Both the position numbers and the translations under genes were made by a program. A DNA stretch of 64,000 nt from Phycisphaerales bacterium. GTDB taxonomy: Bacteria; Planctomycetota; Phycisphaerae; UBA1845; Fen-1342. The notes beneath the pieces were generated by a model. The model ran no database searches, was not told where the DNA came from, and was given only the letters and a program-made list of their open reading frames with translations. Shown one piece after another: positions 33,229 to 40,101 of the stretch; positions within the stretch are counted from its first letter, which is position 1, and every line of letters begins with the position of its first letter. The stretch spans positions 930,001 to 994,000 of the forward strand of contig JADJWG010000001.1 of NCBI GenBank assembly GCA_016716475.1. Direction: 5' to 3'.

Positions 33229-33553
33229 GCCCGCAGCGCAGCCCACTTGTGTACTCGGTCTTCCGCGGAACCGGCGGCACGCCTCCGCGCGTGCCACCGA
33301 CGGGCATGTCCCTCACAAGGCGAGCCGCGCAGCACGGCGTGCGCCTCGGGATGACGAGCACCGGTCCGCGCAGCACCACACGAACAACGCCGGACACGGG
33401 GATCGGTCATGCAGGGGCGCGCACGGAACATGTCGGCAAGGCCCGCAGACTGGTCGGGGCAGGGCGCCAATTCGTGACACGAGTCATTGGCGTCGATACG
33501 AAGTTGGGAGCAGGTCCGATCTGTCCGGATCGGGCCAGGAGTCGCACAGCGAC
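33229..33553. other. Unexplained gap inside the chemotaxis cluster
   Basis: The 325 bases between cheW and cheD have GC-rich sequence and a 102-codon open frame of low-complexity composition (Arg/Thr/Gly-rich) without a ribosome site, which I do not accept as a gene. No hairpin with a T-run is seen. The gap is long for an otherwise tightly packed cluster and may mark a lost gene. Confidence 0.35.
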
Positions 33554-34033
33554 ATGAGCAACATCGTCGTCGACATCGCGGACTACGCCGTCTCGGCCGA
33601 TCCGAACGCGACGATCATCACCTACTCGCTGGGCAGTTGTATCGGGCTCGCGATCTGGGATCCGGTCGCACACGTCGGCGGCATGCTCCATTACATGCTG
33701 CCGGATTCGCAGCTCTCACCCGAAAAAGCCCGCAGCAGCCCGGCCATGTTCTGCGATACCGGCGTGCCGCGACTGTTCCGCGCCGCCTACGAGCTGGGTG
33801 CCGTCAAGAGCCGGCTGGTAGTCAAAGTCGCCGGCGGCTCGCAGCTTCTGGACGACAACGGCACCTTCAATATCGGGAAACGTAACTATCTTGCCCTCCG
33901 CAAGATCTTCTGGAAGAACGGGGTCATGATCAACGCGGAAGACGTCGGCGGCAATCTGAGCCGCACGCTTAAACTTCAGCTGGCCACGGGCGTCCTCACG
34001 CTCAAGTCACGCAACCAGGAGGTGCCCCTGTGA
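33554..34033 (+). CDS. cheD: Chemoreceptor glutamine deamidase CheD
   Basis: A 159-residue CheD, the usual length. The catalytic triad keeps family spacing: Thr23, Cys29 in YSLGSCIGL and His46 in GGMLHYMLP. The later VAGGSQLL, FNIGKRNYLALRKIF and VGGNLSRTLKLQLATG blocks are also conserved. CheD deamidates glutamines in chemoreceptors and is normally controlled by CheC, which is not encoded nearby. Its stop overlaps the next start as GTGA, indicating coupled translation with the HDOD gene. Confidence 0.93.
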   Translation: MSNIVVDIADYAVSADPNATIITYSLGSCIGLAIWDPVAHVGGMLHYMLPDSQLSPEKARSSPAMFCDTGVPRLFRAAYELGAVKSRLVVKVAGGSQLLDDNGTFNIGKRNYLALRKIFWKNGVMINAEDVGGNLSRTLKLQLATGVLTLKSRNQEVPL

Positions 34034-34890
34034 ACGTGGCTCTGCTGGATCAGGTCGTCGCGCGCGTGGACGCACTGCCACGCCTGCCGGATACGGTGCA
34101 GCGGCTGATCGCCGTCGTCAGTGATCCGGACAGCTCCCTCCGGGAGATCGTCGACGCGATCCGTTACGACCAGTCCCTCACTACGGAAGTGCTGCGCCTG
34201 TGCAATTCGGCCTACTATGGGTTGGCGCGAAGCGTTGAGTCCCTCGACGATGCCGTCTGCCTGCTCGGCACCGTGCGGGTGTTCCAGCTTGTCATGGCGG
34301 CACACGCCCGCACCCTCTTGCAACAACCGCAAAGCGGCTATGGACTGCCCGCGGGCGCCCTGTGGGACCACTCGGTCGCCGTCGCGGTGGCCGCCCAGCT
34401 CCTGGCGCGGCGCTGCACCGTCCCGCAGGCCGGGCTGCTCTTCACGGCTGGACTGCTGCACGACATCGGCAAGGTCATCCTCAACGAGTTCGTCAGCGTC
34501 GAGTACGCCCGCATCGCCGAGCGAGTCGCGGCCTACGAGGCCTCCTTCTCGGAAGCCGAGCAGCAGGTGCTGGGCTTCACGCATGCCGAGGTTGGCGCGC
34601 GCCTGGCCGAACGCTGGTGCCTGCCCGCAGCCCTGCAACACTGCATTCGCTACCACCACGAACCGGCGGGGGCCCCCGCGGCCCGGGAGCTGGTCGACAT
34701 GATTCACCTGGCCGACACGGTTTGCCTGTTGCTGGGCGTGGGCACCGGGGACGATGGTCTGGCGTACCGAACTGATCCGCAGGTCCTGGCACGCTGCGCG
34801 CTGACCCAGGCGGACCTCGAATCCGTAGGCGCCGAAGCCATTGCCGAGCTTCGTTCGGTGCAGGCGCTCTTTGGCAGAAAGCAGGGCTGA
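34030..34890 (+). CDS. HDOD-domain signalling protein
   Basis: A 286-residue protein almost wholly made of an HDOD domain: LPRLPDTVQRLIAVVSDPDSSLREIVDAI, LTTEVLRLCNSAYYGL, SLDDAVCLLGTVRVFQLVMA and FTAGLLHDIGKVILNEF. HDOD proteins are related to HD phosphohydrolases but commonly lack full catalytic sets; many act in regulatory pathways with chemotaxis or c-di-GMP proteins. The GTG start overlaps the cheD stop, and cheY follows after 3 bases, so it is an integral part of this cluster. A role as output or adaptor of the CheA pathway is inferred. Confidence 0.9.
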   Translation: MNVALLDQVVARVDALPRLPDTVQRLIAVVSDPDSSLREIVDAIRYDQSLTTEVLRLCNSAYYGLARSVESLDDAVCLLGTVRVFQLVMAAHARTLLQQPQSGYGLPAGALWDHSVAVAVAAQLLARRCTVPQAGLLFTAGLLHDIGKVILNEFVSVEYARIAERVAAYEASFSEAEQQVLGFTHAEVGARLAERWCLPAALQHCIRYHHEPAGAPAARELVDMIHLADTVCLLLGVGTGDDGLAYRTDPQVLARCALTQADLESVGAEAIAELRSVQALFGRKQG

Positions 34891-34893
34891 AAC

Positions 34894-35319
34894 ATGGCAG
34901 CCAACGTTTTAATCGTAGATGACTCCGGAACGATGCGCGGGATGATCAAGCGCACGTTGGGCATGTGTGGTCTGGACATCGGTGCCGTCTACGAAGCCGG
35001 CAACGGCATCGAGGCGCTCGCCCGCATGCACGAGCACACCATCGACGTGCTCCTGCTCGATATCAACATGCCCGTGATGAACGGCATCCGCCTCCTGCAG
35101 CGCATCCATGACGATCCGCGCCTCTGTTCGATCCCCGTGATTATCGCTTCCACCGAAGGCAGCAGCGCCCGCATTGCGGACCTGCTGGCTGCCGGTGCCC
35201 GCGGATTTGTGCGCAAGCCCTTCAAGCCGGAACAACTGCGCGACGTTCTCGCGCCACTGCTGCCGGCCGCACAAACCACCCCCGCCACCACCCCGGAGCA
35301 GAGTGACGACGCCTTCTGA
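34894..35319 (+). CDS. CheY-like single-domain response regulator
   Basis: A 141-residue receiver protein. Acidic pocket DD at 9-10, phospho-acceptor Asp56 in LLLDINMPVMNG, switch Ser86/Thr87 in IIASTEG and Lys108 in VRKPFKPEQL are all present. After residue 122 there is a short Thr/Pro-rich tail and no output domain, so it is CheY-like. It starts 3 bases after the HDOD gene and is probably the target of the CheA encoded upstream. Whether it acts on a flagellar switch, pili or another output is unknown; no motility gene is in the window. Confidence 0.92.
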   Translation: MAANVLIVDDSGTMRGMIKRTLGMCGLDIGAVYEAGNGIEALARMHEHTIDVLLLDINMPVMNGIRLLQRIHDDPRLCSIPVIIASTEGSSARIADLLAAGARGFVRKPFKPEQLRDVLAPLLPAAQTTPATTPEQSDDAF

Positions 35320-35418
35320 CGCAGGATGCACACTGCGACCACCGCCACACGCGAAACCGAGGGGTAGACATTCCACCCGTCTGTCCAGACTGCCACGCTC
35401 CTCTTGCAGTCAATCGCG

Positions 35419-35457
35419 CTCCCCAACCTCCCCTCCCCAGCCGCGAGGGTTGGGGAG
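35419..35457 (+). terminator. Hairpin after the chemotaxis cluster
   Basis: CTCCCCAACC (35419-35428) pairs exactly with GGTTGGGGAG (35448-35457), about 100 bases after the cheY-like stop. There is no T-run behind it, so it is a possible but imperfect terminator. Confidence 0.5.
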
Positions 35458-35551
35458 TGAGACGAGCATCCTCTGACTAACCCTTCTCCGACGACTTCTA
35501 CCCCGATGGAACGGGGTATGGGGATTGTCTCTAGAAAACTTCTTTACTGCG

Positions 35552-35622
35552 CTTGACGCATGACCCGCCGGCGCGTCAAGATACCAGCAGTGTTGTCGAC
35601 TGGGTCATGCGGTCGTCGACAA
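35552..35622 (+). promoter_or_regulatory. Two 8-bp inverted repeats upstream of the winged-helix gene
   Basis: The first pair is CTTGACGC (35552-35559) with GCGTCAAG (35573-35580). The second is TTGTCGAC (35593-35600) with GTCGACAA (35615-35622). Centres are about 42 bases apart. Both lie within 110 bases of the ATG at 35659. They could be protein-binding sites, perhaps for the encoded DNA-binding protein, or leader hairpins. Confidence 0.45.
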
Positions 35623-35658
35623 GACAGGATTCCCACACTACAGATTGGAGCAGACCAT

Positions 35659-36135
35659 ATGGCAAAGAAGCGTGCCACCCGAACAGTCAAGCCCAGGGGG
35701 CCCAAGTTACGCGTGGTCACCGCCGCTGCACCTGCAGCCCCCGCGGCGAGCGTCGCCGCGACATACCTCCAAGCGGCCCACCGCGAATTGCTCGGCCAGC
35801 GCGGCAGTCTCGACGCGCAGATTCTCCAGATCGAGAGCATGTTGCGGAGCTTCGGCAACCGGCCGGCGGTAACAGCGGCGGCTGTAGGTCGCGCGCCGCG
35901 CTCCGTTCAAACCGGCTCCGCTGCTTCTAAAGCCTACCGTTCCGGCTCGCTGAAGGCCCACATCGCGGATGTGCTGTCAACCGGCGGTGTGCAATCCGTG
36001 AAGGACATCGCCGATGGCGTCATGGCCAGCGGCTACGCCACCAAGAACAAGACACTCGCCAAGAGCGTCGGCATTGCCCTCACCGAGATGAAGAATGTCA
36101 TCAAGGTCTCCCGAGGCAAGTTCCGCCTCCGCTAG
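35659..36135 (+). CDS. Basic protein with C-terminal winged-helix (HARE-HTH-like) domain
   Basis: A 158-residue protein. The N terminus is basic (MAKKRATRTVKPRGPKLR) and Ala-rich, followed by a helix (YLQAAHRELLGQRGSLDAQILQIESMLRSF). The last 65 residues (SLKAHIADVLSTGGVQSVKDIADGVMASGYATKNKTLAKSVGIALTEM...GKFRLR) have the pattern of a HARE-type winged helix as in RNA polymerase delta or similar modules. A nucleoid-associated or transcription role is inferred. The ATG at 35659 follows TTGGAG and begins the basic region; the open frame to 35560 has no family-like sequence. Confidence 0.72.
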   Translation: MAKKRATRTVKPRGPKLRVVTAAAPAAPAASVAATYLQAAHRELLGQRGSLDAQILQIESMLRSFGNRPAVTAAAVGRAPRSVQTGSAASKAYRSGSLKAHIADVLSTGGVQSVKDIADGVMASGYATKNKTLAKSVGIALTEMKNVIKVSRGKFRLR

Positions 36136-36160
36136 GCCTGACCCGCTCTCCCGCTGCACG

Positions 36161-36209
36161 CACCGCGCGCTGCCTGGCTTGGCATCCTCCAAAGCCGTTG
36201 CGCGCGGTG
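36161..36209 (+). terminator. Hairpin after the winged-helix gene
   Basis: CACCGCGCGC (36161-36170) pairs perfectly with GCGCGCGGTG (36200-36209), with an inner GGCTT/AAGCC pairing. It lies 26 bases after the stop and 100 bases before tyrS, without a T-run. Confidence 0.5.
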
Positions 36210-36309
36210 CGTTGCCCGGTGGCGCGGCACACCGGCGCGTCGTACCGGGGTAGCCGGTCCGTTACCAGGTTCCATTTCCGACGCCCCGTTCCCGGGTAGA
36301 ATCCCCAGC

Positions 36310-37609
36310 ATGAGCACCACTGACTTTCTCCAAGATCTCGAGCAGCGCGGGCTGGTTCACCAAGTCTCCGCACCTACGGTGGCCGAGTTGCTCCGCACCC
36401 CGCCGACAACGGCCTATGCGGGGTTCGATCCCACGGCTGACAGTCTGCACGTCGGCAGTCTCGTTCCGCTGCTCACCCTCCGCCGATTTCAGCTCGCCGG
36501 GCACCGCCCCATCGCCCTCGTCGGTGGCGGCACCGGTCTGATCGGCGATCCCAGCGGGAAAGAGGACGAACGCGCTCTGCTCTCTGGCGCGCAGCTCGCC
36601 CGTAACCTGGCCGGCATCCGTCGGCAGGTCGAGCACGTGCTGGACACCGGCGCGAACGGCGCGATTGTCGTCGATAACGGAGACTGGCTGGGAGAGGTCC
36701 GGCTGCTCGACTTTCTTCGCGATATCGGCAAGCACTTTTCCGTCAACCAGATGATCGTCCGCGATTCGATCCGTATGCGGCTCGAAACCCGCGACCACGG
36801 CATCTCCTACACCGAATTCAGCTATGTCCTGCTCCAGGCCTACGACTACCTGGCCCTGCACGACCGCTTCGGCTGCCGGCTCCAGCTTGGTGGCAGTGAC
36901 CAGTGGGGCAACATCGTCTCCGGAACCGATCTCATCCGTCGCATGCGCGGTGTCGAGGCCTATGGTGTCACGATGCCACTCGTGACCCGCGCCGATGGCA
37001 AAAAGTTCGGCAAGTCCGAGGAGGGTAATGTCTGGCTCGACCCCGCGCGCACGAGCCCATACCAGTTCTACCAGTTCTGGCTTAACACCGACGATCGTGA
37101 TGTCGTGCGGTACCTCAACTACTTCACGTTCCTTCCGGTCGACGAGATCGCCGCAGCCGCAGCCGCGGTCCGGCAGTCTCCCGAGTCCCGCGCCGCCCAG
37201 CGCCTCCTCGCCGTGGAAGTCACGCGGCTGCTGCACGGACCGGCTGCCCTGCAGCGCGCCCAGCGGGCGACCAGCGTGCTGTTCGACAAGGATGCCGACT
37301 ACGGCCAGCTCTCTGCACAGGAACTCGCCGAGGCATTTCATGGCGCTCCGACCAGCACCCCTGCCGCGCCACCTGCTCGGCACACCGGAGGCCGCTGTTG
37401 TCGTCGTGGTCGCCCAACCGGAGATCGCGCTCTACCCCTCGCGCGGACAGGCCCGCAAGGACCTGCCCAACGGGTCGATCTCGATCAATAACATCCCGGT
37501 CCGCGACTCCGGCCGTGTACTGACAACCGAAGATCTGCTGCCCGGCGGCTTCATCATCCTGCGCAAAGGCCGAAAGCACTTCCACGTGCTGCGCATCGCG
37601 GACGCATGA
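36310..37609 (+). CDS. tyrS: Tyrosyl-tRNA synthetase, with an apparent +1 frameshift before the S4 domain
   Basis: Class I TyrRS charging tRNA-Tyr. The catalytic domain is intact: YAGFDPTADSLHVGSLVPL (HIGH-like, H47), GGGTGLIGDPSGK, SYTEFSYVLLQAYDYL, QLGGSDQWGNI and KKFGKSEEGNVWLD (KMSKS-like). In the starting frame the protein loses its family likeness after AEAFHGAPTST and stops at 37491. The C-terminal S4 domain (YPSRGQARKDLPNGSISIN ... LLPGGFIILRKGRKHFHVLRI) continues in the next frame to 37609. One extra C in the C4 run at 37358-37361 would explain it. Read through, the product is about 432 residues, normal for TyrRS. As the gene is essential, a sequencing error is the simplest explanation. 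Confidence 0.85.
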
Positions 37610-38650
37610 GCCCCCGAAAGCGCACGAATCCGGATCATACGACGCGCCCTTCCACACCACGGCGCGCCCGCCCCGATGCTTTTGCACCGTTGCTCGCCGC
37701 CGCGCTCGCCAGGCGCGCCACGTTGCTGCGCGCGACAACTGACACCACCTGCCGCCTGCTCCATGGGGCCGGTGATGGCTTGCCCGGCCTGGTGGTCGAA
37801 CGTTTCGGCCCGGTCCTGGTCGCACAGCTCCACGAAGGCCATTTGACGCTATCAGAGCCCGAGACCCGCGGCCTGCACTTGGCTCGCCGAACATTGCGGC
37901 GCCACCGCGGTCTATCGCAAGACCTATCCGCGCGACCGTTCCGGACCACGCCCGGACCTCGACGCGCAGCACCGCCTCGCCGAGCCCTGGCTCGGACAAC
38001 CGGCCCCCGCCGAGCTGCCCGTACAGGAAGCCGGTCTCACCTATCTCGTACGACCGTACGATGGCTACCTGACCGGCCTGTTCCTCGATCATCGTAGCGG
38101 CCGTGCCGCGCTCCGCGCACACGCCACCGGCCGCCGCATCCTGAACGGCTTCGCCTATACCTGTGGGCATGGTGTCGCGGCGGCGGCTGGCGGCGCTGCG
38201 GAGATCGTCCACGTGGACGTCTCCCGAAAGAGTCTGCAGTGGGGACGCGCCAACATGGCCGCAAATCGCCCCTCCGCGACCCTCCAGCGTTACCTCTGCG
38301 ACGATCTGCTGACCTATCTCCCACGCGCCACGCGCCGCGGAGACCTGTTCGACCACATCATCCTCGATCCGCCCACCTTTGCGCGCGCCGGGAAACGCGG
38401 CGAGGTACTGGCGATCCCCAGCGGCCTGGGCCGACTCGTCGCTCTCACCCTGCCGGTTTTGCGCCCCGGTGGTCTCCTGCAGCTCTCGGTGAATCACCGT
38501 GGCACGTCGCGGATGGCGCTCGAGCGCCTCGTCCGCACCAGCGCCACGGCGCTCGGACGCCGCGCCCGTGTTCACACCGCTCCGCCCCTGCCACCCGATT
38601 TCCCCGGCGACCCGGACTACGCCAAGCTACTCCTGTTTCACATCGACTGA
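37606..38650 (+). CDS. RlmI-like SAM-dependent rRNA methyltransferase, with an apparent +1 frameshift
   Basis: A class I methyltransferase of the RlmI/RlmK type, expected to make m5C in 23S rRNA. The N-terminal PUA-like part (LLRATTDTTCRLLHGAGDGLPGLVVERFG) is in the first frame up to about 37880. The rest is one frame on: CGATAVYRKTYPRD, YDGYLTGLFLDHRSGR, RRILNGFAYTCGHGVAAAAG (SAM loop), FDHIILDPPTFAR and VLRPGGLLQLSVNH. A one-base insertion within about 37870-37885 accounts for it; the joined product is about 347 residues. The ATG overlaps the tyrS stop (ATGA). Its 3' end overlaps the glycosyltransferase gene by 24 bp, tail to tail. Confidence 0.78.
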
Positions 38651-39592
38651 CGGTGCGGCCGCCGGAGGGCGTACGATGTACAGGGGCCGCTGTTTCACCT
38701 CCTCGTACATCCGGCCGACGTACTCCCCAAGGATCCACAACACCAACAGATTCACCCCGCCCAGCACAAGCACGGCCGCCAGGATCGAACTCCAGCCCGG
38801 CACGACGTGCTGGGGGAAGAACAGTCGCGCCACAAGTACAAACACCAGGTACGCTCCCGCTGCCAGCGAAACCAAACCACCCGCGAATCCCGCCGCCCGC
38901 AACGGCCAAGTCGAGAACGAGAAGATGGCGTCACCGGCCAGCCGGAACATCGCTCGAAACGAATACTTCGAGCGCCCCGCGTGCCGCGCCGCGGCCGTAT
39001 AAGGTACTTCGGTGTAGCGAAAACCGATCCATTGCACCAGCGCGCGGTTGCAGCGGCGGCGCTCGGCACACGCGAGAAATGCGTCCAATGCCGGACGGCT
39101 CAAGAGGCGAAAGTCAGCCGCCCCCGGCGTGACGTGCAGTTGCGTGAGTGCGGAGAGCACCCGGTAGAACCACAGTGAACCAGCCCGTTTCAAAGGCCGA
39201 TCGTCGGCCGGTTCGCTCCGAATGGTCTGCACAACCTCGTAGCCGGCATACCAGCGTTCCAGCAATTCCGGGAGTAGTTCCGGAGGATGCTGCAGGTCCC
39301 CATCCATACTGACAACTGCCCGCCCCCGAGCGTGGGACAAGCCGGCCACGAGGGCCGCCTGATGTCCGAAGTTCCGCGACAACGCCACAAGTTTGATCCG
39401 GGGATCCTCCGTTGACCAGCGGGCGATTTCGTCCGCAGTTCCATCGCTGCTGCCATCGTCTACCAGTACGATTTCCCACGTTTCGGCACGTGGCGTCAAC
39501 ACCCCTGCAAGCCGTGTGCGCAGCAGGCCCAGGTTCTCCCGCTCGTTGAACACCGGGATCACGATCGACAACTGGAGCTCGGCAGCGGTCAT
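38627..39592 (-). CDS. Family 2 glycosyltransferase with two C-terminal membrane helices
   Basis: A 321-residue GT2 enzyme of the DPM1/GtrB/ArnC type, which moves a sugar from a nucleotide donor to a polyprenyl phosphate. The N-terminal catalytic domain has LSIVIPVFNERENL, EIVLVDDGSSDGTAD, LSRNFGHQAALVAGLSHARG and the donor-metal motif VVSMDGDLQHPPELLPELL. GRSKYSFRAMFRLAGDAIFSFS leads to two helices (AGGLVSLAAGAYLVFVLVARLF and ILAAVLVLGGVNLLVLWILGEYVGRMYEE). The ATG at 39592 begins the conserved domain; the longer frame has no likeness. The sugar is unknown. Confidence 0.92.
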   Translation of the reverse strand: MTAAELQLSIVIPVFNERENLGLLRTRLAGVLTPRAETWEIVLVDDGSSDGTADEIARWSTEDPRIKLVALSRNFGHQAALVAGLSHARGRAVVSMDGDLQHPPELLPELLERWYAGYEVVQTIRSEPADDRPLKRAGSLWFYRVLSALTQLHVTPGAADFRLLSRPALDAFLACAERRRCNRALVQWIGFRYTEVPYTAAARHAGRSKYSFRAMFRLAGDAIFSFSTWPLRAAGFAGGLVSLAAGAYLVFVLVARLFFPQHVVPGWSSILAAVLVLGGVNLLVLWILGEYVGRMYEEVKQRPLYIVRPPAAAPSVDVKQE

Positions 39593-39777
39593 GCGTTCCG
39601 ATGATAACCTCTGCCAGCCGCAGAAGTAATCGCCTGCGGTCCGGCCTAAAAAGGGTGCCCGGGTCCGTTGACGAGCGTAGCCCGAGCGCGCAGAATCTTT
39701 CCTCGGAAATCGTGACGGCATGCACCCGTCGGCGCGGCGGGGCCGGAGCGAGTGGTTCCATTTACTGGAGTGTGGAC

Positions 39778-39888
39778 ATGTTCGGATTTGGTGGTAGCTG
39801 GTGGTCGTGGCTAATCTGGGGCGGCATCGCGGTCATCGCCTGGGCGCTGATCAGCGGCCAGAACCTGCTCGCCGGCCTCACGGGCTAG
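39778..39888 (+). CDS. 36-residue Trp-rich membrane peptide
   Basis: A very small gene with a good ribosome site (GGAG at 39767-39770, 7 bases ahead). The product has a Gly/Phe/Trp-rich N terminus (MFGFGGSWWSWLIWGG) followed by a single membrane helix (IAVIAWALISGQNLLAGL). No family is recognised. It lies alone between the divergent glycosyltransferase and metG, with two strong hairpins behind it. It could be a small membrane-regulatory peptide or a toxin-like peptide; function is unknown. I rate the coding call as moderate because of its length. Confidence 0.5.
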   Translation: MFGFGGSWWSWLIWGGIAVIAWALISGQNLLAGLTG

Positions 39889-39910
39889 CTCACGACGCAG
39901 GCATCAGCAC

Positions 39911-39933
39911 GCGGGCTGCATTGCGCGGCCCGC
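39911..39933 (+). terminator. Hairpin after the 36-residue peptide gene
   Basis: GCGGGC (39911-39916) pairs with GCCCGC (39928-39933), 22 bases after the stop of the small peptide gene. It lacks a T-run. Confidence 0.4.
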
Positions 39934-39935
39934 TC

Positions 39936-39989
39936 CATGCGACGGGTCGATTCCGAGTTGTACTTCGAGTGGAATCGGCCCGTCGCATG
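39936..39989 (+). other. Long near-perfect 19-bp hairpin upstream of metG
   Basis: CATGCGACGGGTCGATTCC (39936-39954) pairs with GGAATCGGCCCGTCGCATG (39971-39989); the only non-Watson-Crick pair is one U-G. The loop is 16 bases. It ends 112 bases before the metG ATG. Without a T-run it is either a bidirectional barrier, a leader structure of metG or an RNase III site. Confidence 0.65.
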
Positions 39990-40101
39990 TATGCGCTCAT
40001 CGGGGTCAGGAACCGACGTCGGATTTCGCGCGCGTTGCCCGGGGGTTGCTCGCCCCACATAATCCACTTTTCGCCCGAGCAGCGTTCCCGGAGTCGCCCC
40101 A

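Noticed and set aside
33249..33557. A 102-codon plus-strand frame in the cheW-cheD gap
   Set aside because: Low-complexity Arg/Thr/Gly-rich product, no ribosome site, and overlap with the cheD start in another frame.
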